NCBI RefSeq assembly: GCF_030733205.1
Contig: NZ_JASHJL010000007.1
Span: 1-64,000 of the forward strand
Direction of reading: 5' to 3'
Source: Mameliella sp. MMSF_3455
GTDB lineage: Bacteria > Pseudomonadota > Alphaproteobacteria > Rhodobacterales > Rhodobacteraceae
DNA: 64,000 bases
The notes under the pieces were generated by a model. That model searched no databases, was not told where the DNA came from, and worked only from the letters and a program-made list of their open reading frames with translations. This document shows, piece by piece, positions 46,995-57,198 of the stretch (positions within the stretch are counted from its first letter, which is position 1; each line of letters begins with the position of its first letter). A program made the translations under genes and the position numbers.

Positions 46995-47594
46995 ATGGCT
47001 CATATCGACTACTTCTTCTCCACGATTTCCCCCTTTTCCTATTTTGCAGGCATGCGACTGGAAGAGATCGCCGCGAAGCACGGCGCCAGCATCGCGTACA
47101 AACCCGTCGATATCGTCGCCCTCTTTGGTCGCACCGGGGGTGTGACCCCTGCGGAACGGCATCCCAACAGGCAGGCCTATCGCCTGCAGGAGATCGAGCG
47201 CACCGCGAAGAAAACCGGCCTGCCCGTGAATACCAAACCCGCGCATTTCCCGACCAACCCGGCACCGTCCTCCTATGCGGTGATTGCCGCCCAGAAGGCA
47301 GGCGGCGGTGACATGGGCAAGCTGGTGCACGGATTGCTGGCGGCCTGCTGGGCGCAGGACAAGGACATCGCCGAGGATGCGGTGATCAAGGCCTGCCTGT
47401 CGGAGGCCGGATTCGACCCGTCGCTGGCGGATACCGGGCTGCTGGCCGGGGCCGAAACCTATCCCGCCAACCTCGAAGAGGCGGTCGAAAAAGGTGTCTT
47501 CGGGGCGCCGACCTATGTCGTGGACAGCGGCCAGGTCTTCTGGGGCAACGACCGGCTGGACGATCTGGACGCGCACCTTGCGGGCAAGCTCTGA
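46995..47594 (+). CDS. 2-hydroxychromene-2-carboxylate isomerase-like (kappa GST/DsbA fold)
   Basis: A 199-residue thioredoxin-fold protein. IDYFFSTISPFSYFAGMRLEEIA (3-25) carries the catalytic serine of the family, and GVFGAPTYVVDSGQVFWGNDRLDDL is the C-terminal hallmark. It would use glutathione to isomerise a ring-cleavage product of aromatic degradation, although homologues occur widely without that pathway. ATG 46995 follows GGAAGG. Its stop overlaps the start of a hydrolase gene. Confidence 0.85.
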   Translation: MAHIDYFFSTISPFSYFAGMRLEEIAAKHGASIAYKPVDIVALFGRTGGVTPAERHPNRQAYRLQEIERTAKKTGLPVNTKPAHFPTNPAPSSYAVIAAQKAGGGDMGKLVHGLLAACWAQDKDIAEDAVIKACLSEAGFDPSLADTGLLAGAETYPANLEEAVEKGVFGAPTYVVDSGQVFWGNDRLDDLDAHLAGKL

Positions 47595-48394
47595 TGCGCG
47601 ACGCAGGCCCGGAAACGGCGCTGCATTGGCGGGACTGGGGACAGGGGCCGGCGAATGTGCTGGCCCTGCATTGCGGTCTTGGACAGGGCGGCATGTGGAA
47701 AGCCGTGGCGCAGGCGCTGGAAGACCGGTGTCGTTTCCGTGCGCCTGACCTGCCGGGGCATGGCCGCAGCCCGTCCTTCCCCGAAGGCGAGGACGTTCAC
47801 GACGCGGCTTGCGCAGCGCTCCGCCCGCACCTGACCGACGGCATCCACCTGGCGGGCCACAGCTTTGGCGCAACGCTGGCCCTACGGCTGGCGCTGGAGG
47901 CGCCGGAGCGTATCGCCTCGCTCCTGCTGATCGAGCCGGTGTTCTTTGCCGCGGCCCCAGACAACGCGCTGAAGCGTGACCACAAGTCCGCCGAGGAAGC
48001 GCTGTACGTCGACGTCGACACCGGGAACCTCCTGCAGGCCGCGCGCGGTTTCAACCGGCTGTGGGGTGGGGGCGTGCCCTGGACCAGTTTCCCCGAGAAG
48101 GTGCAAAGGGGCATGGCCGCCCAAATGCCCTTTGTCCGCGCGACAGAGCCCGCCCTGTGGGGGGATCGCGCCGGGATGCTGGCCCCTGGCGGGCTGGAAA
48201 AGCTGACCTTTCCGGTCACGCTGTTGCGGGGGGCTGACACCGTGCCAATCATTGCCCAGGTGCACCGGGGCCTGATGGCGCGCCTGCCGATGGCCACGGA
48301 AATGGTGGTCGGCAGGGCAGGCCACATGGTACTGACGTCGCATCCCCAGGCCGTGACGCAGGCGCTGTCAGAGCAACTTGGCGCGCTGCCCTGA
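47594..48394 (+). CDS. Alpha/beta hydrolase
   Basis: A 266-residue hydrolase. The oxyanion segment is LHCGLGQGGMWK, the nucleophile serine is in GHSFGATLALRLA (about 93-105), and the base histidine is in GRAGHMVLTSHP near the end. The ATG shares one base with the stop of the isomerase gene, so the two may act on a common substrate. The substrate cannot be read. Confidence 0.82.
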   Translation: MRDAGPETALHWRDWGQGPANVLALHCGLGQGGMWKAVAQALEDRCRFRAPDLPGHGRSPSFPEGEDVHDAACAALRPHLTDGIHLAGHSFGATLALRLALEAPERIASLLLIEPVFFAAAPDNALKRDHKSAEEALYVDVDTGNLLQAARGFNRLWGGGVPWTSFPEKVQRGMAAQMPFVRATEPALWGDRAGMLAPGGLEKLTFPVTLLRGADTVPIIAQVHRGLMARLPMATEMVVGRAGHMVLTSHPQAVTQALSEQLGALP

Positions 48395-48406
48395 CCCGCC
48401 GCCCGG

Positions 48407-49168
48407 TCAGGTGCGGATGCGCCAGCCGGTCTTGAAGATCCACCAGACCGCCGCCAGGCAGATCGCGGTGAACCCGGCGATCGCCAGCAGGCTGACCGCG
48501 ATCGGCACATCCGCCAACCCGAAGAACGACCACCGGAACCCCGACACCAGGTAGACCACCGGGTTGAAGTAGGCCACCGTCTGCCAGGCCGGGGGCAGCA
48601 TCGAGATCGAGTAGAAACTGCCACCCAGGAAGACCAGGGGCGTCACCACCAGCAGCGGCACCAGTTGCAACTGTTCAAAGTTGCGGGCCCAGATCCCGAT
48701 GATGAAGCCCAGCAATGAGAAGCTCACGCAGGTCAGCAGCAGGAAAATGACCATCGACACCGGGTGCAGGATCTGCAGGTCGACGAAAAACGCCGCCGTG
48801 CCCAGGATCACCACGCCGATGAACAGCGCCTTGGTCGCCGCCGCGCCGACAAAGCCCAGCACGATTTCAAGGAAATTCACCGGGGCCGAGAGCAGCTCGT
48901 AGATGGTGCCGATGAATTTCGGAAAGTAGATCCCGAAACTGGCGTTGGAAATGGCCTGCGTCATGACCGACAGCATGATCAGCCCGGGCACGATGAAGGC
49001 GCCGTAGCTGACCCCCTCCACCTGGTCGATGCGTGATCCGATGGCGGCCCCGAAGACCACGAAGTACAGCGAGGTCGAGATGACCGGCGAGACGAAGCTT
49101 TGCAGGATGCTGCGAAAGAAACGTGCCATCTCGAACTTGTAGATGGCCCAGATCGCGGGAAGGTTCAT
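48407..49168 (-). CDS. ABC-2 type transporter permease, YadH-like
   Basis: A 253-residue permease with six helices. The start [40 protein letters not shown] and the segment [24 protein letters not shown] are typical of the YadH group. The start at 49168 overlaps the stop of its ATPase partner. The exported substrate is unknown. Confidence 0.88.
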   Translation of the reverse strand: MNLPAIWAIYKFEMARFFRSILQSFVSPVISTSLYFVVFGAAIGSRIDQVEGVSYGAFIVPGLIMLSVMTQAISNASFGIYFPKFIGTIYELLSAPVNFLEIVLGFVGAAATKALFIGVVILGTAAFFVDLQILHPVSMVIFLLLTCVSFSLLGFIIGIWARNFEQLQLVPLLVVTPLVFLGGSFYSISMLPPAWQTVAYFNPVVYLVSGFRWSFFGLADVPIAVSLLAIAGFTAICLAAVWWIFKTGWRIRT

Positions 49169-50103
49169 GCCGCGCTCTCCTCTTCCTGCCGGGCGACCAG
49201 CCCGACGAAAATATCCTCGAGCGAGTTCTGCGCCGTGTGCACGTCGCGCACCTGGCATCCCGCCTCGACCAGAAGGCCCATCAACCGCCCGATGCCCGTA
49301 CGGTCGGCCCCGGTGTCGTAGCGGTAGGTCAGGCTGCCGCCATCCTCGCTCAGCCGCAGGTCATAGTCCGAAAGGGCAGGGGGCACTCTGTCGATCGGGT
49401 CGGTCAGCTCGATGGTCAGTTCCTTCTGGCCCATGCGGGTCATCAGGCTGGCCTTGTCCTCGACCAGCAGGATCTCACCCTTGTTGATGACGCCCACCCG
49501 GTCGGCGATGGCCTCGGCCTCTTCGATGTAATGGGTGGTCAGGATGATGGTCACGCCATCGCGTTTCAGTTCGGCCACCGTGTCCCACATGTCCCGGCGC
49601 AGTTCCACGTCCACGCCCGCCGTCGGCTCGTCCAGGAAGAGCACGCGCGGTTCATGCGCCAGCGCCTTGGCGATCAGCACCCGGCGTTTCATCCCGCCGG
49701 ACAGTTCCATCACCTTGGCGTTGCGCTTGTCCCAGAGCGACAGCCGCCGCAGGATGCGTTCGATCAGCGTCTCGTCGGGCCGCTTGCCGAACAGCCCGCG
49801 CGAGAACCGCACCCCGGCGATGACCGTCTGGAACGGCTCCAGGTTCATTTCCTGCGGCACCAGTCCGACCAGGCTGCGCGCCTCGCGGAACTCTGTCACC
49901 ACGTCATGTCCGCCCACCCGGATGCTGCCGTCGGTGATGCGGGTGATGCCGCAGATCGCCGAGATCAGCGTGGTCTTGCCCGCGCCGTTGGGGCCGAGCA
50001 GCGCCAGGATTTCGCCTTCCTCGATGTCGAGCGAGACGCCCTTGAGCGCCTCGAAGCCGCCATCGTACCGTTTCCGCACATCGCGGATCTCTACCGTGGG
50101 CAT
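49165..50103 (-). CDS. ABC transporter ATP-binding protein, YadG-like
   Basis: A 312-residue ATPase. Walker A is GPNGAGKTT (about 38-46), the signature is [15 protein letters not shown], Walker B is VLFLDEPT, and the switch histidine is in [12 protein letters not shown]. The C-terminal 80 residues are an extra domain common in this drug-export-like group. It is the first gene of a two-gene operon with the permease. Confidence 0.9.
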   Translation of the reverse strand: MPTVEIRDVRKRYDGGFEALKGVSLDIEEGEILALLGPNGAGKTTLISAICGITRITDGSIRVGGHDVVTEFREARSLVGLVPQEMNLEPFQTVIAGVRFSRGLFGKRPDETLIERILRRLSLWDKRNAKVMELSGGMKRRVLIAKALAHEPRVLFLDEPTAGVDVELRRDMWDTVAELKRDGVTIILTTHYIEEAEAIADRVGVINKGEILLVEDKASLMTRMGQKELTIELTDPIDRVPPALSDYDLRLSEDGGSLTYRYDTGADRTGIGRLMGLLVEAGCQVRDVHTAQNSLEDIFVGLVARQEEESAA

Positions 50104-50236
50104 GGTCCGCCCTCCTTGTTCGCACGGGTGCAAACTAAACCTAACGACGTGATGCGCAATTGAGCAGAAATGCATAGGGCACATGCATGTCGCAAACAGA
50201 CTGGCACCCCCGGCCACCCCGTTCTAAGCCCCTTGC

Positions 50237-51223
50237 ATGACCTCCATCACGACAGCCGCGATCAACCGCCCTGCGCTGGGCATCTTCTACATCTGTCTCG
50301 GGATCCTCGCGATTTCGGTCAACGACATGCTGATCAAGGTCCTGTCGGGCGGCTATCCGCTGCACCAGATGGTCTTTACCCGCTCTGCCATCGGGCTGGT
50401 CTTTACCTTCGGTTTCGTCTTTGCCGAGGGCGGGCTGGGCCTGTTGAGAACCGCGACACCGGGGCTGCACCTCTTGCGCGGGCTGCTCGTCGTCTGTGCC
50501 AACATGACCTATTTCTGCGCGCTGGCGGTGCTGCCGCTGGGTCAGGCGACGGCGCTCTTCTTTGTCGCGCCATTGATGATCACGCTGCTGTCGATCCCGA
50601 TCCTCGGCGAAAAGGTGGGGCCGCTGCGGATCGGCGCGGTGATTGTGGGCTTTGCCGGGGTGATCATCATGCAGGAGCCGTGGAAGGCCGACCTGTCGGT
50701 GTCACGTCTTGTCATGCTTCTGCCGGTGATCGCGGCGGCATTCTACGCGCTGATGCAGGTGCTGACCCGGCGGTTGGGCATGACCACGCGCGCCTCGGCG
50801 CTGGCGGTCTATATCCAGGGCACCTTCCTGATGGTCTCGGCGGTGTTCTACCTGGTTGCCGGCGACGGGCGCTATGCCGAGGGCATCCAGAACGAAAGCC
50901 TGGTGTTCCTGCTGCGCGCCTGGGTCTGGCCCACGCCGGACGATTGGCTGGTGTTCCTGGGGCTGGGCGTCTGTTCGGGTGTGGTGGGCTATTGCCTCAG
51001 CGCGGCCTACCGGCTGGCCGACGCGGCGACCATCGCACCGTTCGAATACATCGGCCTGCCGCTGGCGATCTTGTGGGGCTGGATGATCTTCGGGGAATGG
51101 CCGGTCCCGGCCACCTGGGCCGGGTGCGTGCTGATCATCGGCGCCGGGGTTTTTGTCTTTCTCCGCGAACAGGCCAAGGCCCGCCCCATGCCGGGCCGCC
51201 GGGCCCGCTGGGGGCGCCGCTAG
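50237..51223 (+). CDS. DMT-superfamily (EamA) transporter
   Basis: A 328-residue protein with ten helices in two EamA repeats. FYICLGILAISVNDMLIKVLSGGYPLHQMVFTRSAIGL opens the first; YRLADAATIAPFEYIGLPLAILWGWMIFGEWP is the typical end of the second. It probably exports amino acids or metabolites. It is monocistronic and convergent with the TPR lipoprotein gene. Confidence 0.85.
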   Translation: MTSITTAAINRPALGIFYICLGILAISVNDMLIKVLSGGYPLHQMVFTRSAIGLVFTFGFVFAEGGLGLLRTATPGLHLLRGLLVVCANMTYFCALAVLPLGQATALFFVAPLMITLLSIPILGEKVGPLRIGAVIVGFAGVIIMQEPWKADLSVSRLVMLLPVIAAAFYALMQVLTRRLGMTTRASALAVYIQGTFLMVSAVFYLVAGDGRYAEGIQNESLVFLLRAWVWPTPDDWLVFLGLGVCSGVVGYCLSAAYRLADAATIAPFEYIGLPLAILWGWMIFGEWPVPATWAGCVLIIGAGVFVFLREQAKARPMPGRRARWGRR

Positions 51224-51230
51224 CGCCGGT

Positions 51231-51743
51231 TCAGAGCGCGCGCAGCCGCACCGCGATGCTGGCCTGCCGTCCGGCCAGAGAACCCAGCGGATCAAGTTCG
51301 GGGTGGGTGTCCAGCACCTGCGCCATGGCTGTCTGCGCGCGCTCCAACTGTGCCTTGCCGCCTTGCCGGTCGCCCTGCGCCAGCGCCGCCAGACCCAGTT
51401 CATGCCGCGCCGTGGCCGCAACGGCCAGCGCTGCCGAACTGGCCGCGCCCTCGCTGCTCATCGCCATGCCCTCGGCAATGTCGGCGGCCTGGGCATAGTC
51501 CCCGGCGCGCAAGAGGCTGTGGGCATATTCCAACTGGATGCGTGGCAGGAAAGGCCCCGCGCTGCTCATCAGCCTGGCATATTGCCGGTTTGCCTGGCCG
51601 TAGTCGCCCTCTTCCAGCGCCGAGCGGGCCACGAAATAATTTTTGCGAAAGCCCGAAGCGTTGCCCTCTGCGGTGTCACAGGCCGCCAGCGGCAACATCA
51701 CGCCAAACGCCATCAGCGCCGGCATCACCCGTCCCATCATCAT
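51231..51743 (-). CDS. TPR-repeat lipoprotein
   Basis: A 170-residue lipoprotein. The lipobox LAAC puts the acylated cysteine at residue 22, followed by D. The mature part has TPR-like helices (ARSALEEGDYGQANRQYARLM, EYAHSLLRAGDYAQAADIAEGMA, AATARHELGLAALAQGDRQGGKAQLERA). Three ATGs lie together; 51743 follows a GAGGACAGAGCAG stretch and is preferred. It is divergent from gspC, 113 bases apart. The position suggests a pilotin-like or assembly role for the secretin, but this is inference. Confidence 0.7.
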   Translation of the reverse strand: MMMGRVMPALMAFGVMLPLAACDTAEGNASGFRKNYFVARSALEEGDYGQANRQYARLMSSAGPFLPRIQLEYAHSLLRAGDYAQAADIAEGMAMSSEGAASSAALAVAATARHELGLAALAQGDRQGGKAQLERAQTAMAQVLDTHPELDPLGSLAGRQASIAVRLRAL

Positions 51744-51856
51744 CTGCTCTGTCCTCAACGTCGCCAAGGTTTGCCTTGATCGCCGGTCATGATACCACCT
51801 GACCGGGGGCGGCGTCCACGAAAACCCAAGCCCGCCCGTGGGATGGATGGAAAACC

Positions 51857-52333
51857 GTGATACGCTGGCTGGCCTGGCTCCTGACACCGCTGACCCTGGC
51901 CGCCGCGATATGGGCCGGGAACACCCTGTATCGGACGCTGCAGGACCCGTTGCCCGCACCTCGCACGGCACCTTTGTCCACGCCGGACACGGGGCTGGCG
52001 CTGGACCTGCCACAGCCACAGCCGCCGATGCGCTGGCCCTCGCTGTTCGGCAGCTACAAGCCGCCGGAACCGCAGCCGCCAAAGCCGCCCGCACCGCCCG
52101 TCGTCGATGAACCGCAGCCGCCCGCGCCGCCCATCGACAGCCTCGGTTTTGCGCTGAAAGGCGTGGTCAGCAACGGCGACAGCAGCTGGGCCATCGTCTC
52201 GCACCCCACGGGCGAAAGGCTGATGCGGGTGGGCGATACGCTGGCCGATGGCATCACCGTGACCGCGATCGAGGCGGGGGGCATACGGCTGGACAATCAC
52301 GGCGCCCCGGCCTTCCTGTCCTTCACCGACTGA
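51857..52333 (+). CDS. gspC: Type II secretion system protein GspC-like
   Basis: A 158-residue inner-membrane protein with one helix (about 5-25), a Pro-rich linker (about 65-95) and the homology region LGFALKGVVSNGDSSWAIVSHPTGERLMRVGDTLADGITVTAIEAGGIRL, which in GspC contacts the secretin. It lacks a PDZ domain and is short. The start is GTG at 51857. It is the first of four gsp genes. Confidence 0.8.
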   Translation: MIRWLAWLLTPLTLAAAIWAGNTLYRTLQDPLPAPRTAPLSTPDTGLALDLPQPQPPMRWPSLFGSYKPPEPQPPKPPAPPVVDEPQPPAPPIDSLGFALKGVVSNGDSSWAIVSHPTGERLMRVGDTLADGITVTAIEAGGIRLDNHGAPAFLSFTD

Positions 52334-52375
52334 GCCCGCCACCCGGGGGGAGACAAGCCGTCCGTTTCGCGATAT

Positions 52376-52416
52376 GTTGCGCGCAACGACCGCGAAAGAC
52401 GCGGCAAGAATATAAT
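52376..52416 (+). promoter_or_regulatory. Palindrome and -10-like box before gspD
   Basis: GTTGCGCGCAAC (52376-52387) is a perfect 12-base palindrome. TATAAT lies at 52411-52416, 15 bases before the GTG start. No matching -35 box is seen at 17 bases. It may give gspD extra transcription. Confidence 0.3.
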
Positions 52417-52431
52417 CGAGAGGGCACGAAA

Positions 52432-54384
52432 GTGCGGGCAGGAACTTCGGTCGACATGGCCGGCCCCCGGTGGGTGCGGTCGTGGTGCGTGGCGCTACTC
52501 CTAGCAATTCTGGTGACGGTTCCGGGGCTGACCCGTGCGCAGGGCGCGCTGGACCTGCGCGACGCGGACCTGCGCAGCTTTGTCGAGATCGTGTCAGAGG
52601 CCACGAACCGGAATTTCGTCATCGACCCGGGCGTGCGCGGCACCGTGACCGTGCTGGCGCCGGAAAACGTCACCCCCGCCGCATTGTACGAGATCTTTCT
52701 CAATGTGCTGGAGGTCAACCGCCTGACCATCGTCAAGGGCGTCGATGCCGACCGGATCGTCCCGCTGACCACGGCGCGCGAGCTTTCGCCCGGTGTCGCC
52801 GGATCCGGCGTCTATGAAACCCGGGTGATCCGGGTCAACCACATCCCGGTGTCTGAGGTGGTCGAGGTGGTCCGGCCGCTTCTGCCGTCCGAGGCGGTGA
52901 TTTCCACCGTCCCCGACGCGCGGCTGATCATCCTGTCGGACCGTGCGGGCAACCATCGCCGCATTCAGGCGCTGATTTCGGAACTCGATCAGCCCCGCTC
53001 CGAGCCGATCGAGATGATCCGCCTGCGCAATGCCGACGCGCGCGAGGTGCTGCAGGTGATCCAGTCGATGGGCATCGTCCCAGACGGCGCCAGCGTCAGC
53101 GTCGACGCGCGGTCCAACGCGCTGTTGGTGCTGGGGCCGCAATCGCTGCGTGAACAGGTGCGCGTGCTGGCCGGGCGGCTGGACGCCCAGCAGAACAGCC
53201 AGCAAAGCCGGGTCGTGCAGGTCAACTATGCCCAGGCGGCGACCTTGGCCGATGTGGTGTTGCGCAGTTTCCAGGGCGACGGCACCGGCGGGCAGATCCG
53301 CATCGTGCCAGAGCCGGGCACCAACTCGCTGCTGATTTCCGCCCCGGCCGACCGGATGCATGAAATCGTCGCGATGGTGCAGCATCTCGACCGCCGCCCG
53401 ACGCAGGTGCTGGTCGAGGCGGTGATCTTCGAGATGTCGGTGGATGGTTTTGCCGATCTTTCGGTCCAGTTCGGCACGATCCTGAACGACGCCATCGTCG
53501 GTGGCGTGCAGTTCGCGCTCGAAGGGCGGCCCAGCCTGACCAGCCTCGTGTCCACCGTCCTGAACGGCGATGCGCCCAACCCGGGCAACGGCGGCGTGAT
53601 CGGCGGCCGGGCGGGGGACTCCCACACCGGCATCGCGGGCCTGCTGACCGCCATCGCCGAAACCCGCAGCACGCGGCTTCTCTCGACCCCCTCGATCCTG
53701 ACCCTGAACGGGCAGGAGGCGGAAATCGTGGTGGCCCAGAACGTGCCCTTCGTCACCGGCCAGTTCACCCAGGTGGGGCAGGGCGCCGTGCAGGAGCCGT
53801 TCCAGACCATCGAACGCCAGGACGTCGGCCTGACCCTGAACGTGACCCCGCAGATCAACGCCGACGGTACCGTGCGGCTGGTGATCAAGCAGGAGGTGTC
53901 GAACCTGACCAATGCCACCTCCTCGGCGGGCGGAGAGATCACCGCAAAACGTGCACTGTCCACCACCGTGTTGGTGCGCGACGGCAACGTGATCATGCTG
54001 GGCGGGTTGTTGGAAAACGGCTTTGGCTCCAACGCGCAGCGGGTGCCGGGGGTGTCCAAGCTGCCCGTCGTGGGCGGTCTGTTCCGGGGCAAGTCCGGGT
54101 CCAAGAACCAGCGCGTCCTGCTGGTCATGCTGCGGCCCCGGATCGTCAGTTCCGACCGCGAGGCGACACGCCTGACCCGCGAACTGGCCCGCGAGGCGAA
54201 ACGGGCCAGCTTGGCGATCCAGCCCGAAGACAGCACCCGGTTCCCGCAGACGCCGCTGGGCGCGCTGCCCTTTGACGGTGCCGACCTGAACCAGCCCTTC
54301 GACGAGACCTTCATCGACAAGGCGGCGCGGAGCAAGAATTATCCGCCGCTGCCCAGCCGGCTGAAGTTCAACGGCAAATACTAG
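52432..54384 (+). CDS. gspD: Type II secretion system secretin
   Basis: A 650-residue outer-membrane secretin. A signal peptide (about 1-36) is followed by the N0 domain (LDLRDADLRSFVEIVSEATNRNFVI), then N1, N2 and N3 repeats (for example RVIRVNHIPVSEVVEVVRPLLPSEAV), and the secretin core from about 340 with TPSILTLNGQEAEIVVAQNVPF and VPGVSKLPVVGGLF. The last 40 residues may be the S-domain for a pilotin. The start is GTG at 52432 with GAGAGGG upstream. It would form the pore for folded exoproteins. Confidence 0.93.
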   Translation: MRAGTSVDMAGPRWVRSWCVALLLAILVTVPGLTRAQGALDLRDADLRSFVEIVSEATNRNFVIDPGVRGTVTVLAPENVTPAALYEIFLNVLEVNRLTIVKGVDADRIVPLTTARELSPGVAGSGVYETRVIRVNHIPVSEVVEVVRPLLPSEAVISTVPDARLIILSDRAGNHRRIQALISELDQPRSEPIEMIRLRNADAREVLQVIQSMGIVPDGASVSVDARSNALLVLGPQSLREQVRVLAGRLDAQQNSQQSRVVQVNYAQAATLADVVLRSFQGDGTGGQIRIVPEPGTNSLLISAPADRMHEIVAMVQHLDRRPTQVLVEAVIFEMSVDGFADLSVQFGTILNDAIVGGVQFALEGRPSLTSLVSTVLNGDAPNPGNGGVIGGRAGDSHTGIAGLLTAIAETRSTRLLSTPSILTLNGQEAEIVVAQNVPFVTGQFTQVGQGAVQEPFQTIERQDVGLTLNVTPQINADGTVRLVIKQEVSNLTNATSSAGGEITAKRALSTTVLVRDGNVIMLGGLLENGFGSNAQRVPGVSKLPVVGGLFRGKSGSKNQRVLLVMLRPRIVSSDREATRLTRELAREAKRASLAIQPEDSTRFPQTPLGALPFDGADLNQPFDETFIDKAARSKNYPPLPSRLKFNGKY

Positions 54385-54490
54385 GCCAAAAGCCGGTGCC
54401 CGTCCGGTTTCCTTCAAGGGAGCCGGCGCCGGCGGTGGGCAGGAGCCTGAGTGTTCCTCTTGCGGCACTGGTCGAATTGCAGGCACAAAG

Positions 54491-55993
54491 ATGGCGGATC
54501 CGCAGAACATGGCCCCCTCAATGCCCGAAGATCACCCGCCTTCCTTCGCACAGGCCCTGCTGCCCTATGCCTTTGCCCGCGATCACGGCGTGGCGCTGGA
54601 TGGCGGGCGCGTCGTAGCGGGGCCGGGGGTCTCTGTGACGGGCCTGCGCGAGGCGCAGCGCCGCGCGGGACTGGCCGCGCCGCTGGACCGAGAGGATGCG
54701 ACGGGCTTCGAGGCGGTGCTGGCACGGCTCTATCATTCCGGGGCCCGCGACGGCGAGGCGGAGGGCGTCACCTTCGATCTTGTCGACACCGCCGGTGACA
54801 CGCGCGGCCGCGACCTGCTGGAGGATGCCGAGGAAGCGCCGGTGATCCAACTGGTCAACCAGCTCTTGCGGCAGGCGGTTCTGGATGGCGCATCGGACCT
54901 GCATATCGAACCGCACGAGGGCGGTTTGCGCGCGCGAATGCGCCTGGACGGGTTCCTGAAAACGGTCATGGACCGCGCCGACGTGCCGGTGAAACGCGTG
55001 GTCTCGCGGCTCAAGGTCATGGCGGGGCTGGACATCGCCGAAACCCGGCTGCCGCAGGACGGACGCATCCCGTTGCGGCTGGGGGGACGAATGATCGACA
55101 CGCGGGTCAGTTCGCTGCCCGGCAACTATGGCGAACGCATCGTTCTGCGCATTCTCGACCGGGCGGCGGGGCTGATGCCTCTGGACCGGCTGGGGCTGGA
55201 CGCCGGCCAGATCGCGCTCTTGGAACGGCTCGCCGCCACCCCCAACGGCATCATCCTGGCAACCGGGCCCACCGGCGCGGGCAAGACCACGACGCTCTAT
55301 TCCCTGCTGAAGCTGGCCGACCGCGAGGAACGCAACATCGTCACGGTCGAGGATCCGATCGAATACGACCTGACCGGGATCAGCCAGACCCAGATCAACG
55401 CCGAAATCGGCATGAGCTTTGCCGCCGGACTGCGCGCCACACTGCGGCAGGACCCGGATGTGATCCTGGTTGGAGAGATCCGCGACACCGAAACCGCCAG
55501 CACCGCCGCGCAGGCGGCACTGACCGGGCACCTCGTGTTTTCCTCGCTGCACGCCAACAGCTCGGTGGCGGCGGTGGTGCGCCTGCGGGACCTCGGGCTG
55601 GAAAACTTCCTGATCGCGGCCACATTGCGCGGGGTAATCGCACAGCGTCTCTTGCGCAGGCTGTGCCCCGAGTGTCGCAGATCGCACCCGCCGTCATCTA
55701 GCGAGGCGGCGCAGTTCGACCGTGTGGATTTGCCCCTGCCCACACTGCTGCACGATGCGCAGGGCTGCGGTGCCTGCAATGGTACCGGCTATGCCGGGCG
55801 GCTGGGCATCTTCGAGATCCTCGAAGTGGGCGAGGACCTGCGCGAAGAGATCAACCACGGCGCGGGCGAGGCTGCGCTCTGGGCCTCGGCCCTGCCGCCG
55901 CGAAATCGGCTGATCGGCCAGGCATTGCGCGCCGTGGCCGCGGGCCAGACCAGCCTTGCCGAGGCGCTGCGCGTGGTCGGGGACGGCGCGTGA
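54491..55993 (+). CDS. gspE: Type II secretion system ATPase
   Basis: A 500-residue secretion ATPase. Walker A is ATGPTGAGKTTT (about 257-268), Walker B is DVILVGEIRD, and the zinc motif CPEC...CGAC (about 390 and 426) is complete, as in GspE and PilB. The N-terminal domain is short and diverged. The stop overlaps the GTG of gspF. A 106-base gap with GC-rich palindromic sequence precedes it. PilB-type function cannot be excluded by sequence alone, but the gspC and gspD neighbours favour secretion. Confidence 0.92.
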   Translation: MADPQNMAPSMPEDHPPSFAQALLPYAFARDHGVALDGGRVVAGPGVSVTGLREAQRRAGLAAPLDREDATGFEAVLARLYHSGARDGEAEGVTFDLVDTAGDTRGRDLLEDAEEAPVIQLVNQLLRQAVLDGASDLHIEPHEGGLRARMRLDGFLKTVMDRADVPVKRVVSRLKVMAGLDIAETRLPQDGRIPLRLGGRMIDTRVSSLPGNYGERIVLRILDRAAGLMPLDRLGLDAGQIALLERLAATPNGIILATGPTGAGKTTTLYSLLKLADREERNIVTVEDPIEYDLTGISQTQINAEIGMSFAAGLRATLRQDPDVILVGEIRDTETASTAAQAALTGHLVFSSLHANSSVAAVVRLRDLGLENFLIAATLRGVIAQRLLRRLCPECRRSHPPSSSEAAQFDRVDLPLPTLLHDAQGCGACNGTGYAGRLGIFEILEVGEDLREEINHGAGEAALWASALPPRNRLIGQALRAVAAGQTSLAEALRVVGDGA

Positions 55994-57198
55994 GGGCCTT
56001 TGCCTATACAGCCTACACCGCCGAGGGACGGCGCAAGTCCGGCACCCTGGTCGCCGAGACAGAGGCCCATGCCTCGGACCAGCTCAAGGCACAGGGGCTC
56101 TATGTTTCCGAGCTGACGGCGCGAACACGCGCCGCGCGTGGGCCAGTGCTGGGCCGCGCCCGGCTGTCGCGCGACCTGCAGGCGGTCTTCACCCGCCAGA
56201 TGGCGGTCCTGCTGGGGGCGGAAATGGCGGTGGACGCGGCATTGGGCACGTTGAAAAGCGCCGGAAGCACGGCGGCGCTGGACCTCGTGGTCGCGCGCGC
56301 ACAGGCCGCCCTGCTGGAAGGAGAACCGCTGTCGCGGGCGCTGGAGCACAGCGGCGCTGGCTTTCCCCGCTACTACCTTGCCGCCGTGCAGGCGGGCGAA
56401 AGGGCAGGGGAATTGTCCAGCGTCTTCAACAGTCTGGCCGATCACCTTGAAACTGCCCGCAGCGATCGGGCGCAGTTGGGGTCGGCCCTGGTCTACCCGG
56501 CTTTCGTGGCGGTGGTCTCGGTGCTGGTGGCGGGGGTGCTCTTCGTGACCGTCGCGCCCGAGATCGTGGCGCTGTTCGAAACATCGGGGCGCCCTCTGCC
56601 TGACCTGACGCGCGTCATGATGGGCTTTGCCCGTTGGGTCGAAGCGCAGTGGCCCTTGCTGGCCGCCGTCGCGCTGGGCCTGTCGGGTCTGATCCTGCTG
56701 AGCGGGCGCATCGCCGCCCTGCGAGAGAGGCGGGACAGGCTCTTGCTGCGCCTGCCTCTGGTGGGCGGGCTGATCCAGCAGGCGGCGGCGGTGCAGTACC
56801 TGCGCACGCTGGCGCTGGTGCTGGAGGCACGCCACACGGTGCCCATCGCCATCGACAGCGCCGGGTCGGTCCTGACCATCACCCGGTTTCGCATCGAGGC
56901 GGAACAGGTCGCAACGTCAGTCCGAGCCGGGGAATCCCTGTCCGATGCGCTTGCCGCGCTCAGTTTCGTGCCGCCGGTGGCGCGCCAGCTGATCGGCGCC
57001 GGAGAGGTCTCGGCCCGGCTGGCGCGGATGGCGGGACGCGCGGCGGCCTTGGTCGAAAACGGCCTCTCGACACGGCGCAAGCGGATCGCGTCGCTGATGG
57101 AACCGGCGCTGATGATGGTTGTCGGGGCCATGGTGCTGGTGATCGTCCTGTCGGTGCTCTTGCCGATCTTCGACTTGCAGACCCTCGTCGCCCCGTGA
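55990..57198 (+). CDS. gspF: Type II secretion system inner-membrane platform protein
   Basis: A 402-residue platform protein with the two repeats of GspF/PilC: FTRQMAVLLGAEMAVDAALG (first) and YLRTLALVLEARHTVPIAIDSAG (second). Three helices lie at about 165-190, 220-240 and 375-396. The start is GTG at 55990, overlapping gspE. No gspG, H, I, J, K, L or M follows; the next gene encodes a giant secreted protein. Confidence 0.93.
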   Translation: MRAFAYTAYTAEGRRKSGTLVAETEAHASDQLKAQGLYVSELTARTRAARGPVLGRARLSRDLQAVFTRQMAVLLGAEMAVDAALGTLKSAGSTAALDLVVARAQAALLEGEPLSRALEHSGAGFPRYYLAAVQAGERAGELSSVFNSLADHLETARSDRAQLGSALVYPAFVAVVSVLVAGVLFVTVAPEIVALFETSGRPLPDLTRVMMGFARWVEAQWPLLAAVALGLSGLILLSGRIAALRERRDRLLLRLPLVGGLIQQAAAVQYLRTLALVLEARHTVPIAIDSAGSVLTITRFRIEAEQVATSVRAGESLSDALAALSFVPPVARQLIGAGEVSARLARMAGRAAALVENGLSTRRKRIASLMEPALMMVVGAMVLVIVLSVLLPIFDLQTLVAP

